Origin: JAEUIZ01 sp046155605
Lineage (GTDB): Bacteria > Planctomycetota > Phycisphaerae > Phycisphaerales > UBA1924
Length of the DNA stretch: 31,399 bases
Direction: 5' to 3'
Assembly (NCBI GenBank): GCA_046155605.1
Contig: JBJXFQ010000121.1
Coordinates: forward strand, 1-31,399
Positions 24,235-31,399 of the stretch are shown piece by piece (position 1 is the first letter of the stretch; every line of letters begins with the position of its first letter). The notes below the pieces were generated by a model that searched no databases, had not been told where the DNA came from, and saw nothing but the letters and a program-made list of their open reading frames with translations. Made by a program: the position numbers and the translations under genes.

Positions 24235-24269
24235 CAGTGTCCGCGTCACGATCCTGCGGATAATCCGTC

Positions 24270-26468
24270 GTGGCGAACCCCGTGTCAGCCATCCTCTCCT
24301 CCTCCGGCCCCGTTGCCGCGGCGCTGGGCGAGGGCTTTGAATCGCGGCCCGAGCAGGCGCGGATGGCGGAGGCCGTCGCGCAGGCGATGGAGGCGAAGTC
24401 GCATCTGCTCGTCGAGGCCGGGACGGGCGTGGGCAAGTCATTCGCGTACCTCGTGCCGGCGATTCTGCGGTGCGTTTTGCACAAGGAGCGGGTCGTCATC
24501 GCGACGAACACGATCGCGCTGCAGGAGCAACTGATCGAGAAGGACATCCCGGCTTTGCGCGCGGCGATGGAGGCCGCCGGCGGCGAACTCGGCACGGCGG
24601 TGCGCGAGTTGCTGCGGCCGGTGCTCGTCAAGGGGCGCGGCAACTACGTCTCGCTGCGGCGGCTGAAAATGGCGAGCCAGCGGCAGGATCGGCTGCTGGC
24701 GGATGCGGCGAGCCGGCGCAGTCTGCGTGTGATCGAGGAGTGGGCTTACGCGACGCGCGACGGAACGCTCTCGACGCTGCCGACGCTGGAGCGGCCGGCG
24801 GTGTGGGATCGGGCGCAGTCGGACGCGGGGAACTGCATGGGCCGCAAGTGCCCGACGTATGAGAAGTGCTTTTATCAGGCGGCGCGGAGGGAGATGGAGA
24901 AGGGGAACCTGCTCGTCTGCAACCACGCGCTGTTTTTCAGCGATCTGGCGCTGGGGGCGAGGGAGCACGGGTTTCTGCCGGCGTATCAGCAGGTGGTGCT
25001 TGATGAGGCGCACGGGGCCGAGGATGCCGCGGCGGATCATTTCGGGCTGTCGGTGTCGGAGGGGCGGGTGATGCACCTCCTTGGGATTTTGTATCACTCG
25101 GGGACGGGGAAGGGGTATCTCACGCAGTTGCAACTCGCGACGGGCGATGTGGAGTTGGCGGATGGATTAATCCGCGCGACGCTGAAGGCTGAGAACTCGG
25201 CACGGATGTTCTTTGAGGAGTTGCTGCACTGGTCGCGGCGTGCGGGGACGGGGCGCGTGCGCGGGCCGGGGGTGGTTGAGAATCTGATCTCGTCGGCCTT
25301 CGAGGAGTTGGCGCTGCGGCTGCTCACGGCGAAGGAACGGATCGCCAGCGAGGCGGACAAGTTCGAGTTGAACGCGTACGCGCTGCGGGCGGCGGAGGTC
25401 GCGGAGTGCGCCAAGGCGCTGCTGGCTCAGAGCGTGAAGGGGTGCGCGTATTGGGTGGAGGTGAGCGGAGGCGGCGAGCGCGGAAGGTCGCCGCGCGTGA
25501 CGATCGCGTGCTCGCCGGTGGATGTGGCACCGATTCTGAGGGAGCATTTGTTCAAAGAGGGGCGCGGGGTGGTGCTGACGAGCGCGACATTGGCGACGGG
25601 AGCGGGGACGAAGGGACGGAGGGACGAGGGGACGGAGGGAAGCGGAAAGCAAAGCGGAGCGTTCGCACACGCCATGTCGCGACTGGGGTGTGGCGGGGCG
25701 GAGACGCTGCTGCTCGGGTCGCCATTCGAGTATTCGCGGCAGGTGGAGGTGTATGTCGAGCGATCAATGCCGCGGCCGGAGCGGGCCGCGGCGAAGGCAC
25801 CCCCGGCGACGGGACGAAGGACGGTGGAGGTGGACGAGAGCGGGAACGAGGTGGCGCGGAGAGGGGACGAAGGCACGAAGGGCCGAGGGGTCGGATTGGG
25901 AGACAATGGGAACGCGCCTCTGACCTATAACGAGATGCTTGCGGCGCGGATTTTGCATCACATTGACGCGACGGACGGCGGCGCGTTTGTGCTGTTCACG
26001 TCGTTCGCGTCGCTGAACTCCATGGCGCGGCTGCTTGAAGGGCCGCTGGCGGCGCGGAAGATGCCGCTGCTGGCGCAGGGGCGGGATGGTCCGCGGACGG
26101 AGTTGCTCGAGCGATTCCGGCGTGACGAGCGGAGCGTGTTGCTCGGCGCGGCGAGTTTCTGGCAGGGCGTGGACGTTCGCGGGCGCGGACTGCGGAACGT
26201 GATCATCACGCGATTGCCGTTCGAGCCGCCGGATCGGCCGCTGACGGAAGCGAGGCTGGAGGCGATCAGCGAGCGCGGGGGCGATCCGTTTCGGGAGGAC
26301 TCGCTGCCGCGGGCGATCATTCGGTTCAAGCAGGGCTTCGGGCGGTTGGTGCGGAGCAAGACGGACCGCGGGCGGGTGGTGATTCTCGATCCGCGGGTGA
26401 TGACGACGGGGTATGGCCGGGGGTTTCTGGAGGCGTTGCCGAGGGGCGTGAAACCGATCGTGGTCTGA
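24270..26468 (+). CDS. dinG: DinG-family ATP-dependent DNA helicase
   Basis: A 732-residue superfamily 2 helicase of the XPD/DinG group. It has Walker A EAGTGVGKS (49-57, Lys56), motif Ia ATNTIALQEQL, an Fe-S cluster region with Cys189, Cys194, Cys200 and Cys217, the DEAH box in VVLDEAHG (245-248), VVLTSATL, FTSFASL, SFWQGVDVRG and the final helicase motif FKQGFGRLVRS. DinG unwinds forked DNA, D-loops and R-loops during repair. Two low-complexity stretches interrupt the C-terminal half (about 446-457 and 530-541); they correspond to G-rich DNA repeats. The GTG start at 24270 lacks a clear ribosome site. It is the last gene of the plus-strand run and convergent with the small zinc-ribbon gene. 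Confidence 0.92.
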   Translation: MANPVSAILSSSGPVAAALGEGFESRPEQARMAEAVAQAMEAKSHLLVEAGTGVGKSFAYLVPAILRCVLHKERVVIATNTIALQEQLIEKDIPALRAAMEAAGGELGTAVRELLRPVLVKGRGNYVSLRRLKMASQRQDRLLADAASRRSLRVIEEWAYATRDGTLSTLPTLERPAVWDRAQSDAGNCMGRKCPTYEKCFYQAARREMEKGNLLVCNHALFFSDLALGAREHGFLPAYQQVVLDEAHGAEDAAADHFGLSVSEGRVMHLLGILYHSGTGKGYLTQLQLATGDVELADGLIRATLKAENSARMFFEELLHWSRRAGTGRVRGPGVVENLISSAFEELALRLLTAKERIASEADKFELNAYALRAAEVAECAKALLAQSVKGCAYWVEVSGGGERGRSPRVTIACSPVDVAPILREHLFKEGRGVVLTSATLATGAGTKGRRDEGTEGSGKQSGAFAHAMSRLGCGGAETLLLGSPFEYSRQVEVYVERSMPRPERAAAKAPPATGRRTVEVDESGNEVARRGDEGTKGRGVGLGDNGNAPLTYNEMLAARILHHIDATDGGAFVLFTSFASLNSMARLLEGPLAARKMPLLAQGRDGPRTELLERFRRDERSVLLGAASFWQGVDVRGRGLRNVIITRLPFEPPDRPLTEARLEAISERGGDPFREDSLPRAIIRFKQGFGRLVRSKTDRGRVVILDPRVMTTGYGRGFLEALPRGVKPIVV
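25604..25892 (+). repeat. Two G-rich GACGAAGGGA-type repeats inside dinG
   Basis: 25604-25640 and 25861-25892 both consist of GACGAAGG / GACGGAGG / GACGAGGG words. Both are translated in the same frame, giving RRDEGTEG and RRGDEGTKG. A short third stretch of the same type lies at 25808-25826. They fall where no conserved helicase motif lies, so they are probably loop insertions. Confidence 0.6.
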
Positions 26469-26495
26469 GCGCTGCGAAGGCGGGTCGTCGCGCGA

Positions 26496-26732
26496 TCAAC
26501 AGCGGACCTCGAAGAATCGTTCGGATGTTCCGCCGGTGCCGACGCGGAAGACGACGCTGCGGCCGCAGCGTGGGCAGTTGGTGCGATACTCTCGGCCGTC
26601 GGCGGATCGAAAGACGCGGACGTAGGCACCGGCGCAGGCGAATCGCACGCCCAACCAGGGTCGCCCGGACTTCGTGGTCGTCTCGCCCACCGTGCCCTCA
26701 ACGATGTCGATGCCGTGATTCACTGGATGCAT
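26496..26732 (-). CDS. Small zinc-ribbon-like protein
   Basis: A 78-residue protein with Cys33, a CPRCG knuckle (Cys53, Cys56) and a C-terminal Cys78, spaced as an irregular zinc ribbon, surrounded by beta-strand-like segments (PWLGVRFACAGAYVRVF, SVVFRVG, RFFEVRC). The ATG at 26732 follows GCGAGCGAG, a weak ribosome site. It ends 27 bases from the convergent dinG stop. No family is recognised; it could be a small regulatory or adaptor protein. Confidence in real coding rests on the Cys pattern and length. Confidence 0.5.
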   Translation of the reverse strand: MHPVNHGIDIVEGTVGETTTKSGRPWLGVRFACAGAYVRVFRSADGREYRTNCPRCGRSVVFRVGTGGTSERFFEVRC

Positions 26733-26995
26733 CTCGCTCGCGAAGGGTCAGGCTTTGAGGCTCCAGACGTCGCCTTCCATCGGCTGCTTTGGCGCGGCCA
26801 CTCATCTATGATCGGATGCGACCTTGAAAGACGATCGTTCGGATTTGGTCTGGTCGTATCGGGGAAGTCGACCCGGTGTGTGCAAGGATCGGCTGGTGTG
26901 CGCTTGATGATCCAGCAATGCCCGTTCATCGAGCGGAGTTTGCATCTCGTCCGATATGTCCTTATTGTGGTTTGAGTTGGGAGCAGGTTGCCACT

Positions 26996-27937
26996 ATGGA
27001 GGCTGCGAGTCACGTCCGCTTCATTCCCTCGACGCCTCGGCCCACGAGGCCGCTGACCATCCTGCCCGATCCCCCGCCGCCGCCTACTGCGATCGGGCTG
27101 ATTGCCGGAGCGGGGCGACTGCCGATCATCGTGGCGCGTGGACTGCGCGAAGCGGGACATCCGGTACATGGCCTCGGTCTTCGGCGTCAGTACGAGCACG
27201 AGTTGCCCAAACTCTGCTCGACGTTTCGTGAGGTTGGGCTCGCTCGGATTGGCGCTTGGGTTCGGATTTTGACAGGACTGGGCGTCCGCCACGCGATCAT
27301 GGTCGGGCGAGTGGACAAGGCGCGGATCATGCACGATCCGTGGCGGTGGGTGAGGAATATCCCTGATCTGCGCACGTTTGCGGCGCTGAGGCGTTACAAA
27401 CGGAGCCTTCTGGATAAGGACGGGCGCTCGCACGCGATTCTGAGCGCGATCGCCGAGGAACTCGATCGCGGTGGCGTGAGCCTGATCGATTCGACGACGT
27501 CGATCGGGGATCAGTTGTGCTCGGCGGGAGTGATGACGCGGACGGAGCCGACAAGGGAGCAGTGGGCTGACATCGAGTTCATCTGGCCGATGCTGACGGA
27601 GGTTCTGCGGCTGGATATCGGGCAGGCGATCTCGGTTCGCGTGCGGGATGTGATCGCGGTGGAGGCCGTCGAAGGCACGGACAAGATGATCGAGCGTTCG
27701 GGTGGGCTGTGCAAAGCGACGGGCTGGACGCTGGTGAAGGGGGCGCGCTGCGGTCACGATCGGCGGAGCGACGTTCCGACGATCGGCGCGACGACGATCC
27801 GCAAGATGCACGAGAACGGGGGGCGCTGTCTGGCGCTGGCGGCGGGCGAGGTGATCATGATCGACAAGCCTGAGGTGATCGAACTGGCCGACGAACTTGG
27901 AGTTGCGATCGTCGGGGTGACGCCGGGCCAGGCATGA
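26996..27937 (+). CDS. lpxI: UDP-2,3-diacylglucosamine pyrophosphatase LpxI
   Basis: A 313-residue protein of the LpxI (DUF1009) family, which hydrolyses UDP-2,3-diacylglucosamine to lipid X in lipid A synthesis, replacing LpxH. Family blocks are IGLIAGAGRLPIIVARGLREAG, GLGVRHAIMVGRVDK, DGRSHAILSAIAEEL, DIGQAISVRVRDVIAVEAVEGTD, GWTLVKGARCGHDRRSDVPTIG and the C-terminal AGEVIMIDKPEVIELADELG. ATG 26996 is chosen, with GGGAGCAGG about 8 bases upstream; it leaves a Pro-rich leader of about 30 residues before the conserved core. An in-frame ATG at 26918 would add a segment containing CPYCG. No other lpx gene is nearby. Confidence 0.93.
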   Translation: MEAASHVRFIPSTPRPTRPLTILPDPPPPPTAIGLIAGAGRLPIIVARGLREAGHPVHGLGLRRQYEHELPKLCSTFREVGLARIGAWVRILTGLGVRHAIMVGRVDKARIMHDPWRWVRNIPDLRTFAALRRYKRSLLDKDGRSHAILSAIAEELDRGGVSLIDSTTSIGDQLCSAGVMTRTEPTREQWADIEFIWPMLTEVLRLDIGQAISVRVRDVIAVEAVEGTDKMIERSGGLCKATGWTLVKGARCGHDRRSDVPTIGATTIRKMHENGGRCLALAAGEVIMIDKPEVIELADELGVAIVGVTPGQA

Positions 27938-28340
27938 TCGCGAGGGTTCGGCAGGCTCGACGGCAAATCCGAGGACTGGGGTTCGCGAGTCCGAGAGTCG
28001 CAGAGGCTGCTCAGGGGTGAAATCGGTACTTGGATCGAGCCGCGGCGTGACCGTTCGGTTGTCGCTAGGAAAGCACCCTCATTGCGAGCGAGCGAAGGCT
28101 TGGCGTGCAACCAAGGCGTGAGTTGCTACGAACCTGTTGGGACGGCATCCAAATGGGTGCCGGCTGGTCCACTCTCGTTGGGGTGGGAGCCTCGAACGCC
28201 GATCCGTGGTGAGTCCGTCGCGAACCGGCAGAGTAGCCGAAAGCGACGGCGGAGGGTATTCTGTGAATCAAGTTCTGCCGGGTGCGAAAGCGGAGCGTCG
28301 AAACGGAACGAGTCCGACGGCAGGACAGGAGCACGGATCG
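27938..28340. other. 403-bp upstream region of the PilT-type gene
   Basis: No gene is supported here. GGCAGGCTCGACGG (27950-27963) also occurs at 14679-14692. A short hairpin GGACT/AGTCC lies near 27971-27991. A TATTCT at 28257-28262 could be a -10 element, but no matching -35 is clear. Open frames on both strands lack coding character or known motifs. Confidence 0.5.
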
Positions 28341-29534
28341 ATGAGCCTGACGGAACCGACGAGCACTCCCGTGACGGGCCACGTCACGCTGGACCCCGAC
28401 CGCAAGCATGACCCTCACGCGACGCGCTTCGGCGCGTTCCTGAAGGCGTGCATCAAACTGAAAGCGTCGGACCTGATCATGAAGAGCGGGCAGCCGCCGA
28501 AGGTGCGAGTGCGCGGCGCACTCAAGCCTCTGGACACCGAGCCGGTCTCGGCGGATGAGTTCGTGTCGATCGCCAAGCACATCCTGGACGAGGACGGCTG
28601 GGCGGACCTTCACAAGTTGGGGTCGGCGGACTTCGCGTATGACTATGACGCGACGTGCCGATTCCGAGTGAACCTGTTCCAGGCGCGCGGGAAACTGAGT
28701 TGCGCGTGCCGGCTGATCACGAGCAACATCCGCAAGTTTGACGAGTTGTACCTGCCGTCGGTGATGACGGAGATCGCGATGCAGCCGCAGGGCGTGGTGC
28801 TCCTCTCGGGCGTCACGGGCTCGGGCAAGACGACGACGATCGCCGCGATGCTCGACTACGTCAACGAGCAGAAGCCGGTGCATATCGTCACCATCGAAGA
28901 CCCCATCGAGTACCTGCTGACGGACAAGAAGGCGACGATCAACCAGCGCGAGATCGGCATCGACTGCCTGGACTTCAAGATCGCGCTTCGCGCGCTGGTG
29001 CGTGAGAATCCGGACGTCGTGCTGGTGGGCGAGATGCGCGACAAGGAGACGTTCGAGGCGGCGCTGAACGCGGCCGAGACCGGCCACCTGGTGTACGGGA
29101 CGATCCACGCCTCGTCGACGACGCAGACGTTCAGCCGAATCTACGGGCTGTTCGAGCAGGAGGAGCGCGAGCAGGTGCGCAAGATGCTGGCGTACCAGAT
29201 GCGGGCGTTTGTGTACCAGAAACTCCTCCCGACGCTGCACGAGAACATCCACCGCATTCCCGCGCTGGAAATTCTGATCAACAACATCGTGGTGACCAAG
29301 CACATCCTCGAGGGCCGCGAGGGCGAGTTGCGCGAGTATCTGAAGAACATCGAGGCGATCCAGTCGGGCATGAAGGACTTCAACCAGTCGCTCGTCGAGT
29401 TGGTCGAGGGCGAGATGATCCACATGCGCGTCGCGCTCGAGGCGTCGCCGAACGTGGACGAACTGCAGATGCGGCTCAAGAAACTCGGCGGCACGCGACG
29501 CATGGGCCAGGGCGCGGCGAGCAGTTCAAGTTGA
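28341..29534 (+). CDS. pilT: PilT/PilU-type twitching motility ATPase
   Basis: A 397-residue hexameric secretion-type ATPase. The N-terminal domain (about 25-145) precedes Walker A GVTGSGKT (157-164), the Asp box TIEDPIEY (184-191), Walker B DVVLVGEMRD (225-234) and the His box TGHLVYGTIHA (247-257). The LVRENPDVVLVGEMRD wording is typical of PilT and PilU, which power retraction of type IV pili. The AIRNIPREGK-like C-terminal PilT signature is not obvious, so PilU or a divergent PilT is possible. ATG 28341 is chosen for AGGAG 9 bases upstream. It stands alone, with no pil neighbours, although the window also encodes two prepilin-like proteins. Confidence 0.88.
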   Translation: MSLTEPTSTPVTGHVTLDPDRKHDPHATRFGAFLKACIKLKASDLIMKSGQPPKVRVRGALKPLDTEPVSADEFVSIAKHILDEDGWADLHKLGSADFAYDYDATCRFRVNLFQARGKLSCACRLITSNIRKFDELYLPSVMTEIAMQPQGVVLLSGVTGSGKTTTIAAMLDYVNEQKPVHIVTIEDPIEYLLTDKKATINQREIGIDCLDFKIALRALVRENPDVVLVGEMRDKETFEAALNAAETGHLVYGTIHASSTTQTFSRIYGLFEQEEREQVRKMLAYQMRAFVYQKLLPTLHENIHRIPALEILINNIVVTKHILEGREGELREYLKNIEAIQSGMKDFNQSLVELVEGEMIHMRVALEASPNVDELQMRLKKLGGTRRMGQGAASSSS

Positions 29535-29615
29535 TCGGCAACGCCGGCGCGGCGTGGAAGCACGAAGACAACAAGATCGAAGCGAAGCCACTCGCCATGT
29601 GACGCGCTGATGTGT

Positions 29616-30473
29616 CTACATGCAGCCCGCAGCAAACGCCTGCGCGAATGCCACGAAGTCGAGCGAATCAGCGGCGTGGTCGTCGTTCATATCGGCTGAG
29701 CAATCCCGGTTGGCGTGCTCGTTGATGAAGCGGACAAAGTCGTTGACGGTCAGGCGGCCGTCGCCGTCGATGTCGGCCCCGCAGCGCCACATCACGGTCA
29801 CGCGATCAAAGGCGGCATCGGCAACGACGGCCTGGCCCGGCGACGCGTGCTGCAGAACGCCCACTCCCCACTCCGAGGAGTAGTCGCAGAGTTCCCACGG
29901 AAAGTCCATCGCCCAAATCTCGCTGCTGGCGTCGTCGCGGACCACGAGCCTCACGCGTCGCACGCCGACATCCATGACGAACGTGTGCCAGCGGCCTGGC
30001 TGCCAAGGCGCGGCCATAGGAAAGGTATCAGCCCAGCCCGCCGTTTCGACACGGACCCAGGCCGGCCCGCCTGCGGGGGTGGCGTGCAGAGACATCGCCA
30101 GGTAGACATCGCCAAAGGGGAAGAGCAGCAGTGCTTCGGCGGGCGAGCCCTGTGAGGAGACGGGCAGGACATCGAACTCGATAAGCGTGCTCCGGACGCG
30201 AAATGTCGGGATGGTCAGGAAGCCGCGTCGCATCGGGCCGTCAAGTTCGCTCATCGCGCGAAGGACGTTGCGGCCTTGGATGTTGGAGAGCGACCAGATC
30301 GTCGGCGCGCCGACTTGCCACGGGCCGTTGGTCGCTTCCATCCAGCGTGCCGGATCGAGCGAGGCGAACTGCTCGTCAAGGATGACGCGTGGGGACTGCG
30401 CGAGCGCTGTGGTCGGGCGTGCGAATAGGGCCGCGATCGAGGTCGCAGACAACAGCCAGGCAAGTTGGCGCAT
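29616..30473 (-). CDS. Secreted protein with EF-hand-type GC dockerin
   Basis: A 285-residue protein. A signal peptide (MRQLAWLLSATSIAALFA..., predicted cut after TALA) leads into a beta-rich domain of about 200 residues with LDEQFASLDPARW at its start and FVMDVGVRRVRLVVRDD, similar in layout to concanavalin-like LamG/laminin-type domains of secreted proteins. The C-terminal 55 residues hold ADIDGDGRLTVNDFVRF and ADMNDDHAADSLDFVAF, two calcium-loop-like dockerin repeats, ending AAGCM. ATG 30473 starts the signal peptide; the ribosome site is weak. It lies 90 bases downstream of the heme/dockerin gene on the same strand and may be co-transcribed. The ligand is unknown. Confidence 0.8.
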   Translation of the reverse strand: MRQLAWLLSATSIAALFARPTTALAQSPRVILDEQFASLDPARWMEATNGPWQVGAPTIWSLSNIQGRNVLRAMSELDGPMRRGFLTIPTFRVRSTLIEFDVLPVSSQGSPAEALLLFPFGDVYLAMSLHATPAGGPAWVRVETAGWADTFPMAAPWQPGRWHTFVMDVGVRRVRLVVRDDASSEIWAMDFPWELCDYSSEWGVGVLQHASPGQAVVADAAFDRVTVMWRCGADIDGDGRLTVNDFVRFINEHANRDCSADMNDDHAADSLDFVAFAQAFAAGCM

Positions 30474-30563
30474 GACGCGATCCACGCAAGGCGGGTTCCC
30501 GTGCCCTACCGAGCGAGCGATCATACCAGGAGGGTCAAGTGGTTGGGTGGTGCCGAGGCCGCG

Positions 30564-31211
30564 TCAGGAGCAACCGGCCGCGTAGGCGTTGAGGAAACAG
30601 GCGAAGTCGTTGACATTGAGGACGGGCGACGAGGTGCTGCCGTCGCAGTTGGCACGCGAGTCGCCCGCGGCATAGAGGTTGAGGAAGCAGGCGAAGTCGT
30701 TGATGTTGAGGACGGGCGACGAGGTGCTGCCGTCGCAGTTGGCGGGGCATGAGGGCGTCTGAGCGGGAGTTTCGAGCATCCCCGTGACGACTTCCATGGG
30801 ATTGTCGCCGCAGGGATCGGTGCCGGTCGGCCCGATGAGGCCCATGTGATAGCCGATTTGCCCTGGCTGGTCGGCGCGCGGGGTGAGGATCTCGATGCCG
30901 TTGGAGACGCCGTCGCCGTCGGAATCAAGCCCGTCGAGGATGTCGAGCGCGACCTCGACGGGATGGCCCTTGATCTTGAGGAGGTTTCGAAGTTGCATGC
31001 GGTAGCAGGTGCCCGAGAGGAAGCGATCTGGGGGGTGGTGGCACGTGTTGCACTCGGAGCCCGTCAACGCGAGCATGCGCTGGGGGATCGTTGAGGTGGG
31101 ATACTTGTCCTTCCACGCCTGGAGATATGGTGGAAAGGCGAGTGCCGGTGACCCGACGAGGGTCAGACTGGCAATCGCCAAAACGCCACCACGGATGTTC
31201 GATATGTGCAT
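30564..31211 (-). CDS. Secreted c-type heme-motif protein with Cys-rich GC dockerin
   Basis: A 215-residue protein with a signal peptide (MHISNIRGGVLAIASLTLVGSPALA, cut after ALA). CNTCH at 54-58 matches the CxxCH heme c attachment motif, with Met71 or Met74 as possible distal ligands. DSDGDGVSNGIEIL (96-109) is a calcium-binding type-3-repeat-like segment. Residues about 155-215 are two nearly identical NCDGSTSSPVLN(I/V)NDFACFLN repeats, ending AAGCS. ATG 31211 has GGAG 7 bases upstream. A periplasmic or surface electron-transfer or heme-binding role is possible but unproven. The upstream side carries the left end of an insertion sequence. Confidence 0.8.
   Translation of the reverse strand: MHISNIRGGVLAIASLTLVGSPALAFPPYLQAWKDKYPTSTIPQRMLALTGSECNTCHHPPDRFLSGTCYRMQLRNLLKIKGHPVEVALDILDGLDSDGDGVSNGIEILTPRADQPGQIGYHMGLIGPTGTDPCGDNPMEVVTGMLETPAQTPSCPANCDGSTSSPVLNINDFACFLNLYAAGDSRANCDGSTSSPVLNVNDFACFLNAYAAGCS
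30591..30743. repeat. 90-bp tandem repeat encoding dockerin units
   Basis: 30591-30653 and 30681-30743 are identical at 60 of 63 bases with a period of 90. They encode the two dockerin-like units of the heme/dockerin protein, so the duplication is recent or kept identical by conversion. Confidence 0.85.
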
Positions 31212-31318
31212 GCGCTCGCTCCGTTGCAACAGAATCCCGGAACCCAACGCTAGCCCGGATTCGGCATTGCCGCTAGAGGGTGTTATGGACTTTGTCGTCG
31301 GAGGTCCGATGGAAGGGT

Positions 31319-31399
31319 ATGGCAAGGAAGCCGTATCCGACGGACGTCAAGGATGACGAATGGGAGTTCGTGCCGCCCTATCTGACGCTGATGCGGGAG
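31319..31399 (+). mobile_element. IS5-type transposase, N-terminal fragment at window edge
   Basis: ATG 31319 opens a frame of 27 codons to the window end: MARKPYPTDVKDDEWEFVPP and onward. The Y-P-[ST]-D-[VL]-x-D-x-E-W opening is characteristic of IS5-family (DUF4096-type) transposases. GAGGGTGTTATGGACTTTG from 31276 may be the left terminal inverted repeat. The rest of the element lies outside the window, so completeness cannot be judged. Confidence 0.7.

Noticed and set aside
26715..26975. An 86-codon plus-strand frame before lpxI
   Set aside because: It overlaps the small zinc-ribbon gene, has no ribosome site, and shows no recognisable pattern.
27965..27995. A tRNA-like T-arm (GGTTCGCGAGTCC)
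   Set aside because: No acceptor, D or anticodon arms can be built around it and the loop size is wrong.

Overview
The window reads as GC-rich chromosomal DNA of a planctomycete, most likely class Phycisphaerae. This placement is an inference from protein hallmarks; no rRNA gene is present. The hallmarks are secreted proteins ending in a dockerin-like repeat whose last residues are Gly-Cys-x (four complete examples), pseudopilin-like proteins with the FTLIELLVVIAIIALLIGILLPAL leader split over two adjacent paralogs, a membrane protein with a CxxCGY...CPECG zinc ribbon, and many short interspersed palindromic repeats.

Layout. 1-1465: the start of a secreted HAF-like repeat protein (minus strand, cut by the window edge), divergent from a pectate-lyase-3-type beta-helix protein. 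1525-3376: trpF with a probable terminator, then a rhomboid protease fused to a TPR-like tail. 3394-6299: a sulfotransferase-like protein, a small hypothetical, a nucleotidyltransferase-fold protein and a class IV aminotransferase with an unusual active-site segment. 6300-6687: a non-coding stretch holding two inverted hairpin repeats. 6688-10574: ribosomal protein S16, a secreted alpha/beta hydrolase with a dockerin tail, a TlyA-like methyltransferase without an S4 domain, and a tRNA-dihydrouridine synthase interrupted in frame by a 154-bp palindromic element. 10635-14622: a minus-strand run of two prepilin-like genes, an AT-richer beta-propeller/dockerin gene and a one-helix small protein. 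14623-14958: a divergent intergenic region with a 21-bp-period repeat.

14959-26468 is a long plus-strand run: GH15 glucoamylase-like enzyme, polytopic membrane protein, folE2, a PBP2-type transpeptidase, rodA, rsmG, a zinc-ribbon membrane protein and a DinG-type helicase. Several junctions overlap by 4 bp. PBP2 with RodA forms the classical elongation pair for peptidoglycan synthesis. LpxI (26996-27937) points to lipid A synthesis, so together these genes imply a Gram-negative type envelope. 26496-31399 holds a small zinc-ribbon protein, lpxI, a PilT-type ATPase, two more secreted dockerin proteins (one with a c-type heme motif) and the start of an IS5-type transposase that runs off the right edge.

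No defence system, CRISPR array, tRNA or rRNA was found. The most unusual content is the repeat load. It includes a REPIN-like inverted pair with a compensatory base-pair change, a palindromic element inside the dus coding sequence, two G-rich repeats read in the same frame inside the helicase, and a helically phased 21-bp repeat upstream of the GH15 gene.
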